From Neoechinorhynchus agilis (taxonomy: Eukaryota > Acanthocephala): a stretch of 64,000 bases of DNA. The notes beneath the pieces were generated by a model that was not told the origin of the DNA, made no database searches, and saw nothing but the letters and a program-made list of their open reading frames with translations. This document shows, in pieces, positions 35,700 through 48,023 of this stretch. Within the stretch, counting starts at the first letter, position 1, and each line of letters starts with the position of its first letter. The stretch spans positions 3,224,001-3,288,000 of the forward strand of contig CM121343.1 in assembly GCA_051530055.1 (NCBI GenBank), read 5' to 3'. Both the position numbers and the translations under genes were made by a program.

Positions 35700-37070
35700 T
35701 TGTCGCAGCTTCTTAACGTTACGATTAAGAGTCGAAAATATATCTCTATTCACCTTAATGTAATATTTGCTTGATTTGTAAATCTGTTCATTTCCTTTGA
35801 ATACATTTAATCCTTTGTGATCTCTTAATATACCAGCTCATGTGATCTCGTGGATTCATTTGATAATTTCACGATTTGTATTCCTTCTTCGATGTAGCGC
35901 ATGCCTTCTCTTATATATTTGCCGACATGGCTGTTCTCTTGAGTTCCACTTTTCGTTGACTAGAAACCCACTTTAGCCTCTAACGATAAAAAATAACCTC
36001 TTATTTCTCATGATGATCAATGTCCGGATTTCCAATTTCGTAAATATGCGAAGTAGCAATCTTTCATCAAATTTGTTATTTCCCTTTGCGGAAACTCATT
36101 TTTAAGTTATGCTGTACGCAGCAGGTCTGCAATAGGCTGCTCTTCTATATTAATCTGTTGTTTTTAAATGTTCACTGAATTCAATATTGAATGATATTTC
36201 ACTTTTGTCAACCGTTGGTCGCACTAATCAAAATGTTCTTATTTTTATTAAAACGTTTTTTTGCGATTCTGTACGCCAGTCTTTCCACCTAAATGAATGC
36301 TCCAAATCCGATAAACAAGTTGACCGATTTTTAACCTAAGAATTCGAAGTGTTATATTTTATTAGTACGCAGCTTTAGCCATCAGTCGATTTTTGGGATC
36401 AATAGCGGAACCCTCAAAGTTGCGTTTTCTATTTTTCAAAAATGAAACTTATAGTATTTCAGTGTCATCCTAATTCAAGCCTTATCAATCCAGTGATTAC
36501 TCTGTAGTTGTTGCTTACTCAAAATCGCCGTCTTTTTTTGCTGACCGCAATGATATGCAATCGTTAATTTAACTGAACCCAAATTTGAAGAATTGATTCC
36601 TACAGTTAGAAAATCATCAATTTTTCTCCACTTTAAAGCGTCCTAAGCGGTTAAATCCGTGCCACCTTGGTCGACTTCGCATCTCTACCCCTTAAAATGG
36701 TCGTTGAAGTATCTGTAATTTTTTATCCTACCAACTATGTGCATTCCCTTCTCGTAGTTTTAAGGCTTTATTGATTGAAATTTAACGAAAATATGCTCGA
36801 TTTAGGCACATTGTTGAATTTGGTCGTCACCAGATCAAAATTGGGTACTTGGGTATTTTATCGATCACACCTAAACTATATTGTGTAATTTATAAGAAAA
36901 TTAGGTGTGGTCGATATAATATCGAATTAGTTTATGTTATTATTATAATTTTGTTGCTAAATAATAATATTTTCATTATGGTAAGAAAACGTCTTTAATG
37001 AATAATCATTTATCGGGTGTAGAAAATTCGGTGTGATAGATATAATACATAAGTACCCAAAATTGTTTTC
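35700..37070. other. no supported gene; degenerate foldback at the end
   Basis: No coding frame. At 36,838-37,070 the outer ends read caaaattgggtacttggg and, inverted, cataagtacccaaaattg, so this is another loose foldback with a 200-bp interior. Confidence 0.45.
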
Positions 37071-37074
37071 ACCA

Positions 37075-37285
37075 CGATTGGAATTATTGTTTAGAAGTCT
37101 ACACTCGCGGTAAATGAGTATTTATTAAAGACGTTCCGCGAACCTAACCGTGGGTTCATCATCAGTTTGTTTGTTAGTAGTCGACGCCAGTAAACTGATG
37201 ATGAACCCGACGAGGTTCGATACGTCTTTAATAAATAATCATTTACCGCGGATGTAGACTTCTAAACAATAATTCTATTCACCGA
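37075..37285. mobile_element. foldback element, family F2
   Basis: Second well-preserved copy of the family at 35,440. Arms 37,085-37,175 and 37,190-37,280 carry gtctacactcgcggtaaa or its counterpart and cccgacgaggttcg. Confidence 0.75.
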
Positions 37286-37454
37286 CTCATCCGACAACAT
37301 TTCACTTTTAGGCTGGAAGGTGCACACTGTTTTATTTAAAAAGAATCAATGTAAATACCGTGATTGTGTTAAGTATTTTATCTCGGTCTTAACGTTTTAA
37401 AAGCAATGAATCGCTTTTATTTAGTTGAAATATATTTCAAAGTGTTTGAAGATT

Positions 37455-37570
37455 GAATTGTTTGTGTTTTTCTATGTAGCATCCGATATTTCGGCACAAT
37501 CGTTTGCCTTTATCAAGGTAAAGGTACACGATTGTGCCGAAATATCGGATCCAATAAATTAATTACTTTA
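37455..37570. repeat. hairpin related to satellite C
   Basis: Inverted arms, atccgatatttcggcacaat (37,481-37,500) and the complementary attgtgccgaaatatcggat (37,531-37,550), around a loop of about 30 bp. The arm sequence is also the start of the satellite C unit. A relative is at 61,915-62,040. Confidence 0.65.
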
Positions 37571-37879
37571 TTTTTTTCGCCATATTAAAACATATATCAA
37601 AGTGTTTGTTTATAACATCTTAATTTTGTTGCTAATTGTTTTGTCATTTCATCCATGTCTCTGGTTTTAATAAACGATTGGGTATATCTTCGCTAAGATC
37701 CATCCTACTTAAAGGTGGGTCTGATGACAGTTAGGATCGCCTGGTCGGTCGAAGAGCGAATACTCACTGATAATTTGTAGCATTTGTTAGTTCTGAAGTA
37801 AATTTATGCATCCCTAAAAAGTAAGAAAAAAACGGAATTTAAGAGTCCCTTGTCATATTTCAAGGTTACAACCTTTATC

Positions 37880-39020
37880 AATAATTTATTGAACTCGATA
37901 TTTCGGCACAATATTTTGCCTTTAATAAAATTGTTTGTAAGTTTTTTGCGACGTAAGTTCCCCACGTTTGTGAAGAAATATCGGATTCAATAAATAAATT
38001 ACTTCGTTTTTTCCCTCCATATAAAAAAATGAACAATTCAATCTTCAAACAGCTCAGAGCATTGTTTTTATATAACGGAAAAATAAAGTAATTTAGTGAA
38101 CTCAATATTTCGGCACAATATTTTGCCTTTATTAAAATTGTTTGTAAGTTTTTTGCGACGTAAGTTCCCCACGTTTGTGAAGAAATATCGGATTCAATAA
38201 ATAAATTACTTCGTTTTTTCCTCCATATAAAAAAATGAACAATTCAATCTTCAAACAGCTCAGAGCATTGTTTTTATATAACGGAAAAATGAAGTAATTT
38301 AGTGAACTCAATATTTCGGCACAATATTTTGCCTTTATTAAAATTGTTTGTAAGTTTTTTGCGACGTAAGTTCCCCACGTTTGTGAAGAAATACACAAAA
38401 AAAAACCTCGATTCAATAAATAAATTACTTCGTTTTTTCCCTCCATATAAAAAAATGAACAATTCAATCTTCAAACAGCTCAGAGCATTGTTTTTATATA
38501 ACGGAAAAATGAAGTAATTTAGTGAACTCAATATTTCGGCACAATATTTTGCCTTTATTAAAATTGTTTGTAAGTTTTTTGCGACGTAAGTTCCCCACGT
38601 TTGTGAAGAAATATCGGATTCAATAAATAAATTACTTCGTTTTTTTCCTCCATATAAAAAAATGAACAATTCAATCTTCAAACAGCTCAGAGCATTGTTT
38701 TTATATAACGGAAAAATGAAGTAATTTAGTGAACTCGATATTTCGGCACAATATTTTGCCTTTATTAAAATTGTTTGTAAGTTTTTTGCGACGTAAGTTC
38801 CCCACGTTTGTGAAGAAATATCGGATTCAATAAATAAATTACTTCGTTTTTTCCCTCCATATAAAAAATGAACAATTCAATCTTCAAACAGCTCAGAGCA
38901 TTGTTTTTATATAACGGAAAAAATAAAGTAATTTATTGAACTCAATATTTCGGCACAATATTTGGCCTGTGAAGAAATATCGGATTCAATAAAAAAAATT
39001 ACTTGGTTTTTTCCTCCATA
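37880..39020. repeat. satellite C, ~208-bp tandem array, 6 copies
   Basis: The anchor atatttcggcacaatatttt begins near 37,897, 38,105, 38,311, 38,530, 38,739 and 38,945; the last copy is truncated. The unit starts with one arm of the hairpin at 37,481. No coding function. Confidence 0.9.
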
Positions 39021-39289
39021 TAAAAACATGAACAATTCAATCCTCAAACAGCTCGGAACATTGGTTTGATCCATCCTTCAGTAAAAAATTCTCCTTTTGT
39101 TGTTTTACAAATACTATAATGATATGTATTTTCTTATACTAAGCCACCAAAATTTAAATAGAACCTACATTAAAAAATATTACGGGTTTACTTTTTGAAT
39201 TTTGGATACTATCAATATTCGCGATAAATAATAAAACACGTTTTATTGATTTAGAAAAACGATCCATACATTTGGCAGCATTTATGTTT

Positions 39290-39600
39290 GCTGAAGTTGT
39301 CTGGATGTCGGATGTTGAGGCAGGGCGGTGGGACTTGTCTTTGAAGGAGTTATACAGGAGAATGACAGATTAGGAGTCTTTCCTTGTTCTCCGGTTATTA
39401 AGGAAAGATTGGGCTTGAGGGAAGAAAGATTTTTGGTGGAGGGTGGTACGAGCGACGGGGGATGAAGAAGGTTGTGGTTCCGGGTGTTTACTAAAGTATA
39501 TTCTCCTCTTTTCAAAGGTTTTTGTTTTTGAATGTATTTTGATGGGACAAAAGACTTATTAAGCTTCCATATCAATTTCATTTTTGCTCATTTGTTCAAT
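39290..39600 (-). mobile_element. LINE C-terminal relic
   Basis: A minus-strand frame rich in Pro, Ser, Leu and Asn (VNTRNHNLLHPPSLVPPS) resembles the LINE segment ERNTRNPNSFHAQSTWHLP at 11.6 kb. Weak match. The remainder of 39,020-40,360 holds no gene; a run of nine G is at 40,030. Confidence 0.35.
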
Positions 39601-40365
39601 TTATAATCAAATTGAACCTCTTGTGTTTCGACTCACAATGTAAGCACAACAAGACGCGCGACTCTTAATTCAGTTTAGTGCATTTCATTTTTTGTCTACA
39701 TGGGAAATATTTCAACGGAGTTGTGCTGAGGAACTACCAAGGATTTAAATTGGTTACTAATTGTGCTCCTGATTGAATTAGAGCAGATTACTCATACTAT
39801 TTGACTGGTGCGCAATTTTAGACCTTCTCCTATAAAATTGTTGATGGATATGTCTATTCGCATACATAATCTTGATAGTTTACTAGATGGAGGTGCCTAC
39901 TCAGGTGCAAGTCTGCTTCTCTCTAAGTTTTGTCTCCATAGTCGAGCACGATAAACGACATTTATAGCACGATTATGATATCAATGCATTAATTTAGGGA
40001 TTTTAAATAACATTTCAGGCATATATGTGTTTGGGGGGGGGTTGTGTGGATAATTTGTATATCACCTTGTCGTCATTCCTGACTAAAAAGTGCTATTTGA
40101 ATTGGAATAAATGACGCGTGGAAGCCAGCGAAAAGCGCATAGAGCAGCGAAGGCAAACTTGCACCGATCCACCACTACTCGCACCCCGCTCTCTGCTCCT
40201 CCCCCGCTACCGCCGCCGTTGATTACTGTGAAGACGTAGTCACACAAGTGAGTTCTACACAAAAATTGCAAGATACCGGAGCACTTATTGTTTAATTTAA
40301 TCAAGCCACGACGATCAAAGGTCACCACTTAATAGCCGTGCTGGATTCTTCACGGGAATCTGGGG

Positions 40366-43300
40366 ATGAAAAAGGTGGCAGCGGACGTAAACTATCCGAA
40401 GATATGTCCGATCTGCCATGTCACAAAATTTGTAAGCAGTACAGCCATAAACCGTTGCTCGTTTTGCGGTCAAGCATTCTGCTCGAGATGTGGATTACGA
40501 ACAACACGACCGTTAGCTCAATCAGACGACACAATTGCTGTAGCCTCCTTCACAACGTGGTGGTGGTGGTGTTCAAGATGTAAAAACACGAAACTCAGCT
40601 CACGGAGGTCTACTACAAGCCTCCGTCCAGAAGAGAAACATCACGATGTGACTAATCACCAACGTGGCCCGGCTAAAGGACGACGAAGTCTAAGTGAACA
40701 GAAGGAAGCGACCACAAGACAGTCGTTCGCTTCACGATCGCTGGATTACGAGGACTGCCATGATACGACCAATCAGCAGGATACTTGTGGTGATGGCTGG
40801 ATTTTCGATGAAACCCAGACATACGCAACTATTCGCTTGTACATAAAAAGCACTGTATGGACATCGCGGCAATACAATACCATTACAATTCATCCATCCG
40901 GTAAATTTGCCATGTCATTTTGATGAAAAATGGATGCTAAAAGCACTTCAACCGAATCTAATCATCTCGCTTTCATGCTTTTGCTGTAATACTTAGATCA
41001 AGCAATTCTTAGCCCCTTAGGCAACTAAGTAGATGACTTCTTTTTGATATACACGGACCGAAATATGCACTCACACTTATCATTGGTTTCCGTCTAAGAT
41101 GACATTAAGGAGCTACATTAAATATTCTTATAAATACAAAGTGATTGTGAAAACATTGAAACAATCACTTTATCGATATTGATTAAAAAATCAATCACTT
41201 TACGGCGCCAAAAATGCTTTATTTTTTAGAATTTTTGTAGACGGTTAGAATTCGTGCTTTGGCTAGCATGAGATGTTCTTATACGTTCTGAAAATTCGTC
41301 GTAAAGTCTGCAAGAGTTTTGAATCCTTATTAAGTATTTTCGACGTAATTTAAGGAGTAACTGCTCACTTGGAAATAGTCAATAACTCAGAATACTCCGA
41401 ACCGATTACGAGCCTGGTAATTGAGAATGTGGCGGCAAACGCTCCTTCTCCACTTAACGTGATGAAAAGGGGTATATTTCTGCAAATTCAAAGAAGAGCG
41501 CTAAAATCTTCTTATTCTAGGGGATCGAATACTCGAATGGAACCGCAATGTGATTTCACAGCTGCGCTGTGATATCGATAACGATCCGTATTCATCGATC
41601 GACAAAGTGATTGCAGGAAAACTTGAGGATATTGTTGTATTGAGGATTCAAAGGTAGATATTGTATATTGATCTTCAAAAGAGTAAATGCACCGATAACC
41701 AGTGCACGGTCAAACTTGGACGGTGGTAGTAGCATTAGTGTTAGGACTGGAAGCGCGTCGGCTAATACCGAAAATCCGGTTACCCCGTCATTTCAATTTT
41801 CATTCGACAATTCTGGTAAATTTGCTCAGACATGAACAATTATTCGCAATATTTATTTTTAGACACTTCATCATTTACCGGAGAAACGAAAATAGTTCAT
41901 TCAAGGTTGCTTCCACAACGTTTGCAGCCAAAAGTTCAAGTACGTAAACGATCTAATTTAACTAGTAAACAGATTCAATTTATTTAAGCTCAGCTTGCTG
42001 CACGATCAATCATCTCTTACCCTTCTGGTGGGTATTTTCGGATTTAAGGATGGTATTATGGAAATGGATCGTATTGAAGGTGATTTTATCAAGAATACAA
42101 CTAGGCAATGTTATTTGATATGCAGAGCAGCGTTAACTCCCGATCCAACGTAAGTCTTATATCAGTGATCATTCATAGCCGACCGAATCACTTATACCGT
42201 TTTATGCAAGTGGGCAATTTCTCCGACTCCACACAAGACCAGTATTGGCTACTATGAACATCATTAGCGGAACTGAACAAGATGGAACCGCCATTAGCTA
42301 TTCCAACATTAATTGGAATGAAAGTCTCTCCTTTCATCCGCTAAGCATTGCTGATCTATTGGACTTCTCCTTGTTGGTTTCGGTGTTTAGCTATAGCTCT
42401 GATTTACATGTCCGATACCAACTGGTAGGGCAGGTTTGTTTCTCAAATCCTACGATTCGATTCACCGTTTTTTCTGTAGACATCAGTGGAACTAACACAC
42501 TTTACGACATTCAGCTCTTTTACCGAAGCTCAATGTGTAGATTCTGCAAAATGGTTCCCACTTTCAAACAGTGAATCCCTTGTGACTCCAACGGTGAGTA
42601 AAATAGATAATCACAATGCTCGTTTTCAACCGTTTCCTGTTAAAAAGATAAGCACTCTCAGCAGTATTGATGACGTGACCAATGGAGGTTTTGTGGGGAT
42701 ACTGAGTGACGCTGAGCCAGTTTCATTAGCACTGTAAGTTAAAGAATTCTCGTATTATTTGTATTATCTTACTCTAAGGCATTATTTAACTTTCTAGGAA
42801 ACGCAACGATGAAGCAAGTGGAAATTACGCTCAACGTAGACAATTACCACCTATACCGATCAAGGCCTTGAATCCACAGGAAAAATTCGACAATAACGAG
42901 GAAGAGTTAAAGGTCGATAATTCAAGCGATCGATCTGAAAAGGTACCGCCGGAGAAGCCCATTGAATCAAGCGGTGATCTTTGGAAGCAATATCGGCGCG
43001 CTTTATTTTGTGAAGGAATCCGAAAGGCAGACTTTGAACGGAAACGAAGGAACGACAGTATATATATGACTAATAACTTTGCCGGTGCGTTTCAGTGGTA
43101 AAATCCGATTTTTACTTCTAAATTCGTGAGTTCGATTTAAACTAATATGTTGCAATTGGTCGCAGAAAAACCTTTGTCTTTGAGACTCAACTTAGGCTCC
43201 TGCATTTTTAACCATTTAATAAAGAGTTGAATCGGATTTGCCTAGAAGTCACGTGTAAAAAAGTTTACTTATACTACTTTATTCGATTACTCGAATTGTG

Positions 43301-44946
43301 GCAAACGCGGATAAAAATCTATCGCGAATATTTGATCTTTTTTTCGCTTTGCAATTCACTGAAAAATTGCGTTAAATAAGAATCTGTCACATTTCTATGT
43401 TTCGAAGCTACATCAGCGTACTTGATTATTGCAACGCGATTTGGATATAGTTTTGTTTAAAAATTGAGCCTTACAACATACCGAAAGTAGCTGTTTTTTC
43501 TCTGTGTTCAAAATCCACCCAAAATCGATTATATAAAATATAAACTCGTATACATCTTCATATTTATTTTTAGGTTTTTGTGGCGATGACACTCGGATTC
43601 ATACAAATAAAACAGACAAGGATTCTGTGCAAACTGGTAATTCACTAAATACGAATATCGAAGGTACAGAAGCGAACGTTATCAACAGTATTGGAACTGA
43701 AAATGAATCCGATGTAAAGTAAGTTGTTGTGCCATATATTCTTTGAATATATGATAAATTCTTATTGATAGCCTGCAACACCACAAGTTCAAAATAACTT
43801 CACTGCCTTCTCTGAATACATGGAAATCTGGATACTCTTCTGTCGATCCCGAAACAATGACGACGACGATGGATAGTGATCTCGCAAGTGCTCCGATCGC
43901 CAGACATAAGCACTCGACATCGGAGACGGTAGTTAGCGGTACCGGAGATGGGAAAAGGAAACAAAGTGTCGCCAAGGCGCTGGTAATCCTGGGATTAACA
44001 AGAAGAACGGATGCTGCGCGCCGAGCTCAAAGAAGATCAGGGTTTTTACGGAGTGAAGAAATCGGTGTACACGACCTTTTAAAGAGCAGATACGCCTCTT
44101 CAACCGACGCATCACCGTCAAATCCAGCGAATTTGTCAACTGAAACACCGGATCGTATGCGAATGCCACGGCCACAAAGTTCATTTTGGTCAGGTGGACT
44201 TAAGCTTCCTCACGAGCGAGCGTTCGCCGCTTTCGTCGAAGGACTTGGAATGGGTCAATTGGTAGGACGGCAAGTGTTAGGTTCTGCGTGTTTAGGCGAG
44301 ATATTATTGCATCTGAGAATTTATGAAGGATTTCTTCAAGTAAAGGTGGAGAAATGCAAAAATCTTACGTACGGCTCAGATTTAAGTTGCTCCAAGTCAC
44401 TTTTACCGGGTACCTTCATCTCTTTTACTTGACTTTAACGCTTTCACTGAAAAACATAATAGCATGTTACGTTAAACTGATTATATATAAGGATTTATCA
44501 GGAATGAATGCAGGTGACTCGATAATAAATCACGAAAAGGATTCTCCATTTGGGACAAGAACCTCGAAATCAATCGAGAAAGTGAGGACTACATTGAGCC
44601 AACGAAGTCTCAATCCCGTATTTGATGAGATCCTCACCTTTGGTGATACATATAGAAGGCACATCCTTCAGGTCCGTAAAATAATTAATAAATGCACTCA
44701 CATATCAATTGTATACCGTTTTGATAGGTACTCGTGATCGGGGAAAGGGGTAAGTTGGACAGAAAGCTGTTTATGGGTACGGTACAAATCGACATGAGCC
44801 AATTACAATTGTGGGCTGGAGCACCATGGATGAGTGATTGGTACAAGCTGTTTAGTTCATCGTCCGTACTCGCATATCCATGCACACCGACTGGCTGTTC
44901 GGATTCCCAGCAACAGCCCATCGTCAAGTCCAACAAGGCACTGTGA
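40366..44946 (+). CDS. RIMS: RIM, Rab3-interacting active-zone scaffold
   Basis: Presynaptic scaffold that links Rab3 vesicles, Munc13 and calcium channels at the active zone (unc-10/RIM family). ATG 40,366. The first exon to 40,900 carries the zinc finger (CPIC, then CSFCGQAFCSRCG and WWWWCSRC). 41,355-41,655 encodes the PDZ domain across a 47-nt intron, with GDRILEWN diagnostic of RIM. Linker exons follow at about 41,700-41,940. C2A runs 41,990-42,590 (LLHDQSSLTLLV, INWNESLSFHPL, SAKWFPL), then low-complexity linker exons (42,600-43,100; 43,575-43,720). C2B is 43,770-44,946 (LHLRIYEGFLQVKVEKCKNL, YVKLIIYKD, RSLNPVFDEILTFG, then KLFMGTVQID and WYKLFSSSS), ending at TGA 44,944. The calcium-binding aspartates usual in synaptotagmin C2 domains are not evident, as in other RIMs. 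The N-terminal Rab-binding helix before the zinc finger was not seen; an upstream exon may carry it. Confidence 0.9.
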
Positions 44947-45099
44947 TTGATTATCGCCTTTTGAGTTATTTTCCCTATTGTACATCAAATTTAAATTGAA
45001 TTCCGACTGTATATATTTCGTTTATACGCCGCTTTTAATGAGCGGATAAAGCGATCAGCGCGGAGAAATACACTTTTGACTATTATATAAAACACCTTT

Positions 45100-47530
45100 T
45101 GTATGCTCGTAGCCGAAAATACGCCGTGAATAGCGGTGATTATGGAATTACGGAACAACCTTCTTTATCACTCATCTGCGCAAAAAAGGCTAAAATCTTC
45201 AATGCGATTTTCTTTACGTGCCCCACTACCTCAAAGAAAAGCTATTCCTTTTGTAAACGGAATGCGGCCACCATATTGGATGTCTATCCATTTGCCAGTT
45301 CGCTGGAGACTTATTCCAGTTATGACTAAATGATCTCCCCCGCAACAAGTCCATCCTGAAGAAAATTTTAGGGTCTGGTATCGACTATGTTTTCGGGGAT
45401 TTCAATTATCCGTCGCAATCAGTTCTGGAGAGTCTCACAATGTCATTATGCCGGACTATTCTACCTTTACTGATGGATACTCATCCTCCTACCTGGATCT
45501 GCACCTATACCGCAAAACCTGCTTTTATAAACCTATCCTAACTGCTCAGTCCTCTCTCTTTCGGGTCGCAAGGCACGACATTTTGAATTGGGAGCTCAAC
45601 AATAACGTTCTGCTATCAAGGAAGTTCAAATTGAGTTGGTTGAATGTCAACCTCTTCAATACTGCTACCTGCATCTTTTTGTCCTGTTCAAAATCCACCG
45701 AGATTGCCGACATCAACAATTTTCTGGCTGACACTAGTGACTATCTTCTTACAACCGTTAGCAGATCCGTAGGAATACCCGGGAAACCCAACCTATTATC
45801 CCTTTACGGTAGGGAGCTCTTTAAAGCTAAGGCAGCGGCGGGCGACACCGGTTTCCAGATCGCCCAAGATCGCAAAAGGATCAGCTCTTACCTACCACAC
45901 ATCCCTCGGAATGGTGGAGATTGGTAAACCGGAAGCGCACCTTCCCCTGGCAAAGGGCAGCCGCCTCTTGGATCAAAGCTTCAAGCTTTGACACAGTCAT
46001 CAGTGCACTCTGCTCCGAACACTCCAACGGTGCCAGTCCGGTCCCTATCTCCACGTACTTCATACACCCAAGCCACGAAGACTTTATCTTACTAAAAACG
46101 ACTTTTTATAGTGGTGGACTTCCAAGAATCTTACCTCATGCAATGGCCCCTCAGCTTGTTTCAAAGTTACCAACGTCTTGAACAAGACTAACATTTCCCT
46201 GCTGACCAGTTCTTTGCTATTAGCCTCACCCGACGAATGGTCCAAAATCAATATTGCTAAAAGGATTTTCCTACGCAAAGGTAAAGTTAGATCAATATCT
46301 TCGCCGGGAGATGTAAGGCCTATTTCCATCGAAAACTCGCTGGTCTCCATTTATGCGAGAATCCTTGCCAAGCGGCTCATCGATAAGCGATACTACGGCT
46401 TCGTTCCCGGCCAATCAGTTCATTCAGCTATGAATGAAATTTTACATAGTTTTGGTCAGAACCGTCGAGCTATGAATATCTTGATTTCATTTGACATCAG
46501 CAAGGCGTTTGACAATATTGATTTTGTTGCAAAGACAATTCATTGTTATTTGTTGACAGGAGAGATAAATGAAATTAAGATTTTATTGGATATTTCGATT
46601 CAATATCTCGGATCTTCTTCAGCGATTGTTTGTAAGTTTTTGACGAACTCACGTATTTAAAAACTTACAAACAATCGCTGAAGAAGATCCGAGATAGTGG
46701 ATCGAAATATCCAATAAAATCTTAATTTCATTTATTTTCTCCTATCAACAAATATTGATTTTATCATGAATATTATGCGGTATTGTAATTATCCTTTTAA
46801 CTTCATAGCTAAAGTTTACAATACTTTGAAGTCCAAACGGTTATTTTTCTCGGATGACCCCGACCGCTCGATCTACTTTCATTTTAAAGGAGTTCCACAA
46901 AGCTCTCCTTTATTCTATTCTGCTTGACCTCTCAATATATAGTTCGAAACTGCACAGTTTGTCGTTCTATTACCATGTACGCGGACAACCTGACTGTGGT
47001 AATTAAGGAATGTAACTATGTGCAAGCTCAAGCGAAACTTGGTGCAATACCAAAAAAATTAAAAAAAAATACATCACATAGGTCTTGCCTTTAATAAAAA
47101 GAAGACCGAGTTTTGAATAAAATCGAGATCCTCCCTTTGTAAGCGACACATTAGAGTTCGTCAAGGAGTTTTTCCCGATATACCACAGACTCAACATTCT
47201 AGGCTATCAGTCTCGGCCGACAGGCCTCAAACTCAATTCATGTAGATCTATTTGGAACTTTTTGGATATATCTGGTCTATTTTTTTATTCTAGAGGATAG
47301 CCGCCCGAACAACACCAGAGCTTTCGCTGCCCTTCGCATGAACCAACTGAGTCGACTAAACCACCAAAGTGGACAAATAGACCGATTATTCAAACTAGCA
47401 CGGATTACTTGGATAACAGCATTCTCCAGAGTGATTCCTATAGCATTTACTGTGGGTATAAGGTTCAATGAGTCGAGAAATACCGCGTATGGTGATGTAT
47501 TAAAAAATCTGCAAAAAAATGGGGTGTAGA
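45100..47530 (+). mobile_element. decayed LINE (endonuclease remnant and RT)
   Basis: Fragments in changing frames. 45,448-45,927 matches the region between endonuclease and RT of a non-LTR element. 46,178-46,550 is RT (IFLRKGKVRSISSPGDVRPI, then ILISFDISKAFDNIDF with the first catalytic Asp). About 46,975 reads MYADNLTVVIK, where YADD has become YADN. 47,000-47,530 is C-terminal. It is dead by frameshifts, the YADN change and the foldback inserted at 46,560. It differs from the 11-kb LINE family. Confidence 0.75.
46555..46755. mobile_element. foldback element inserted in LINE RT
   Basis: Arms of about 90 bp (46,560-46,652 and 46,660-46,752) are inverted copies; both hold taagattttattggatattt or its complement and acaatcgctgaagaagatcc. 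They separate the FDNID half of the RT from its continuation. Short matching ttgttgaca/tatcaacaa sequences lie at the borders. Confidence 0.75.
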
Positions 47531-47534
47531 TATT

Positions 47535-48023
47535 TACGCTTTGCTCATAGTTTTTAAATGCTCCGTAAAATCGTAAAGTATGCGAAATAGGTTTAAGGTA
47601 AATTCGTTATTGGAAATATTGGAAGGAATAATTTTCCAAATGAGTAATGAGTTCCAGGATGGCGAATTACATTTCTTCAACGACATACGGCATCAAATAG
47701 CTCCTGGATTGCTCACATGCTCTTTGCTTCAATGACACATTCCATAGCCTCTTTTCATCTCTACTCGAGAGTACACTCAAGTAAGTTCATGACACTTCGC
47801 GTTTTCGTTGAACTTTGTCTGTACTCGTTTGTTCATTTGTACCCAAAACACTTATTCATTTGTCTCTTTTTCCTCTTGAACCACGTGTGTAATACATCCG
47901 CATATACTGGCTCATTAAACAGAACTCAGTATAACATTGATTCAAAACTCCACTTCGTCTTAAAGGAAGTAGATCACGAAACGGGAGGATCACGGACTAA
48001 TTCTAGATCACACCGACTGAAAA
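47535..48023. other. upstream region of the orphan gene
   Basis: No supported gene. A frame at 47,717-48,049 is hydrophobic and overlaps the ATG at 48,024; treated as chance. Confidence 0.4.

Noticed and set aside
45448-46660. Intact host reverse transcriptase gene
   Set aside because: Frames change repeatedly, the YADD box is altered and a foldback element interrupts the domain; it is a dead LINE.
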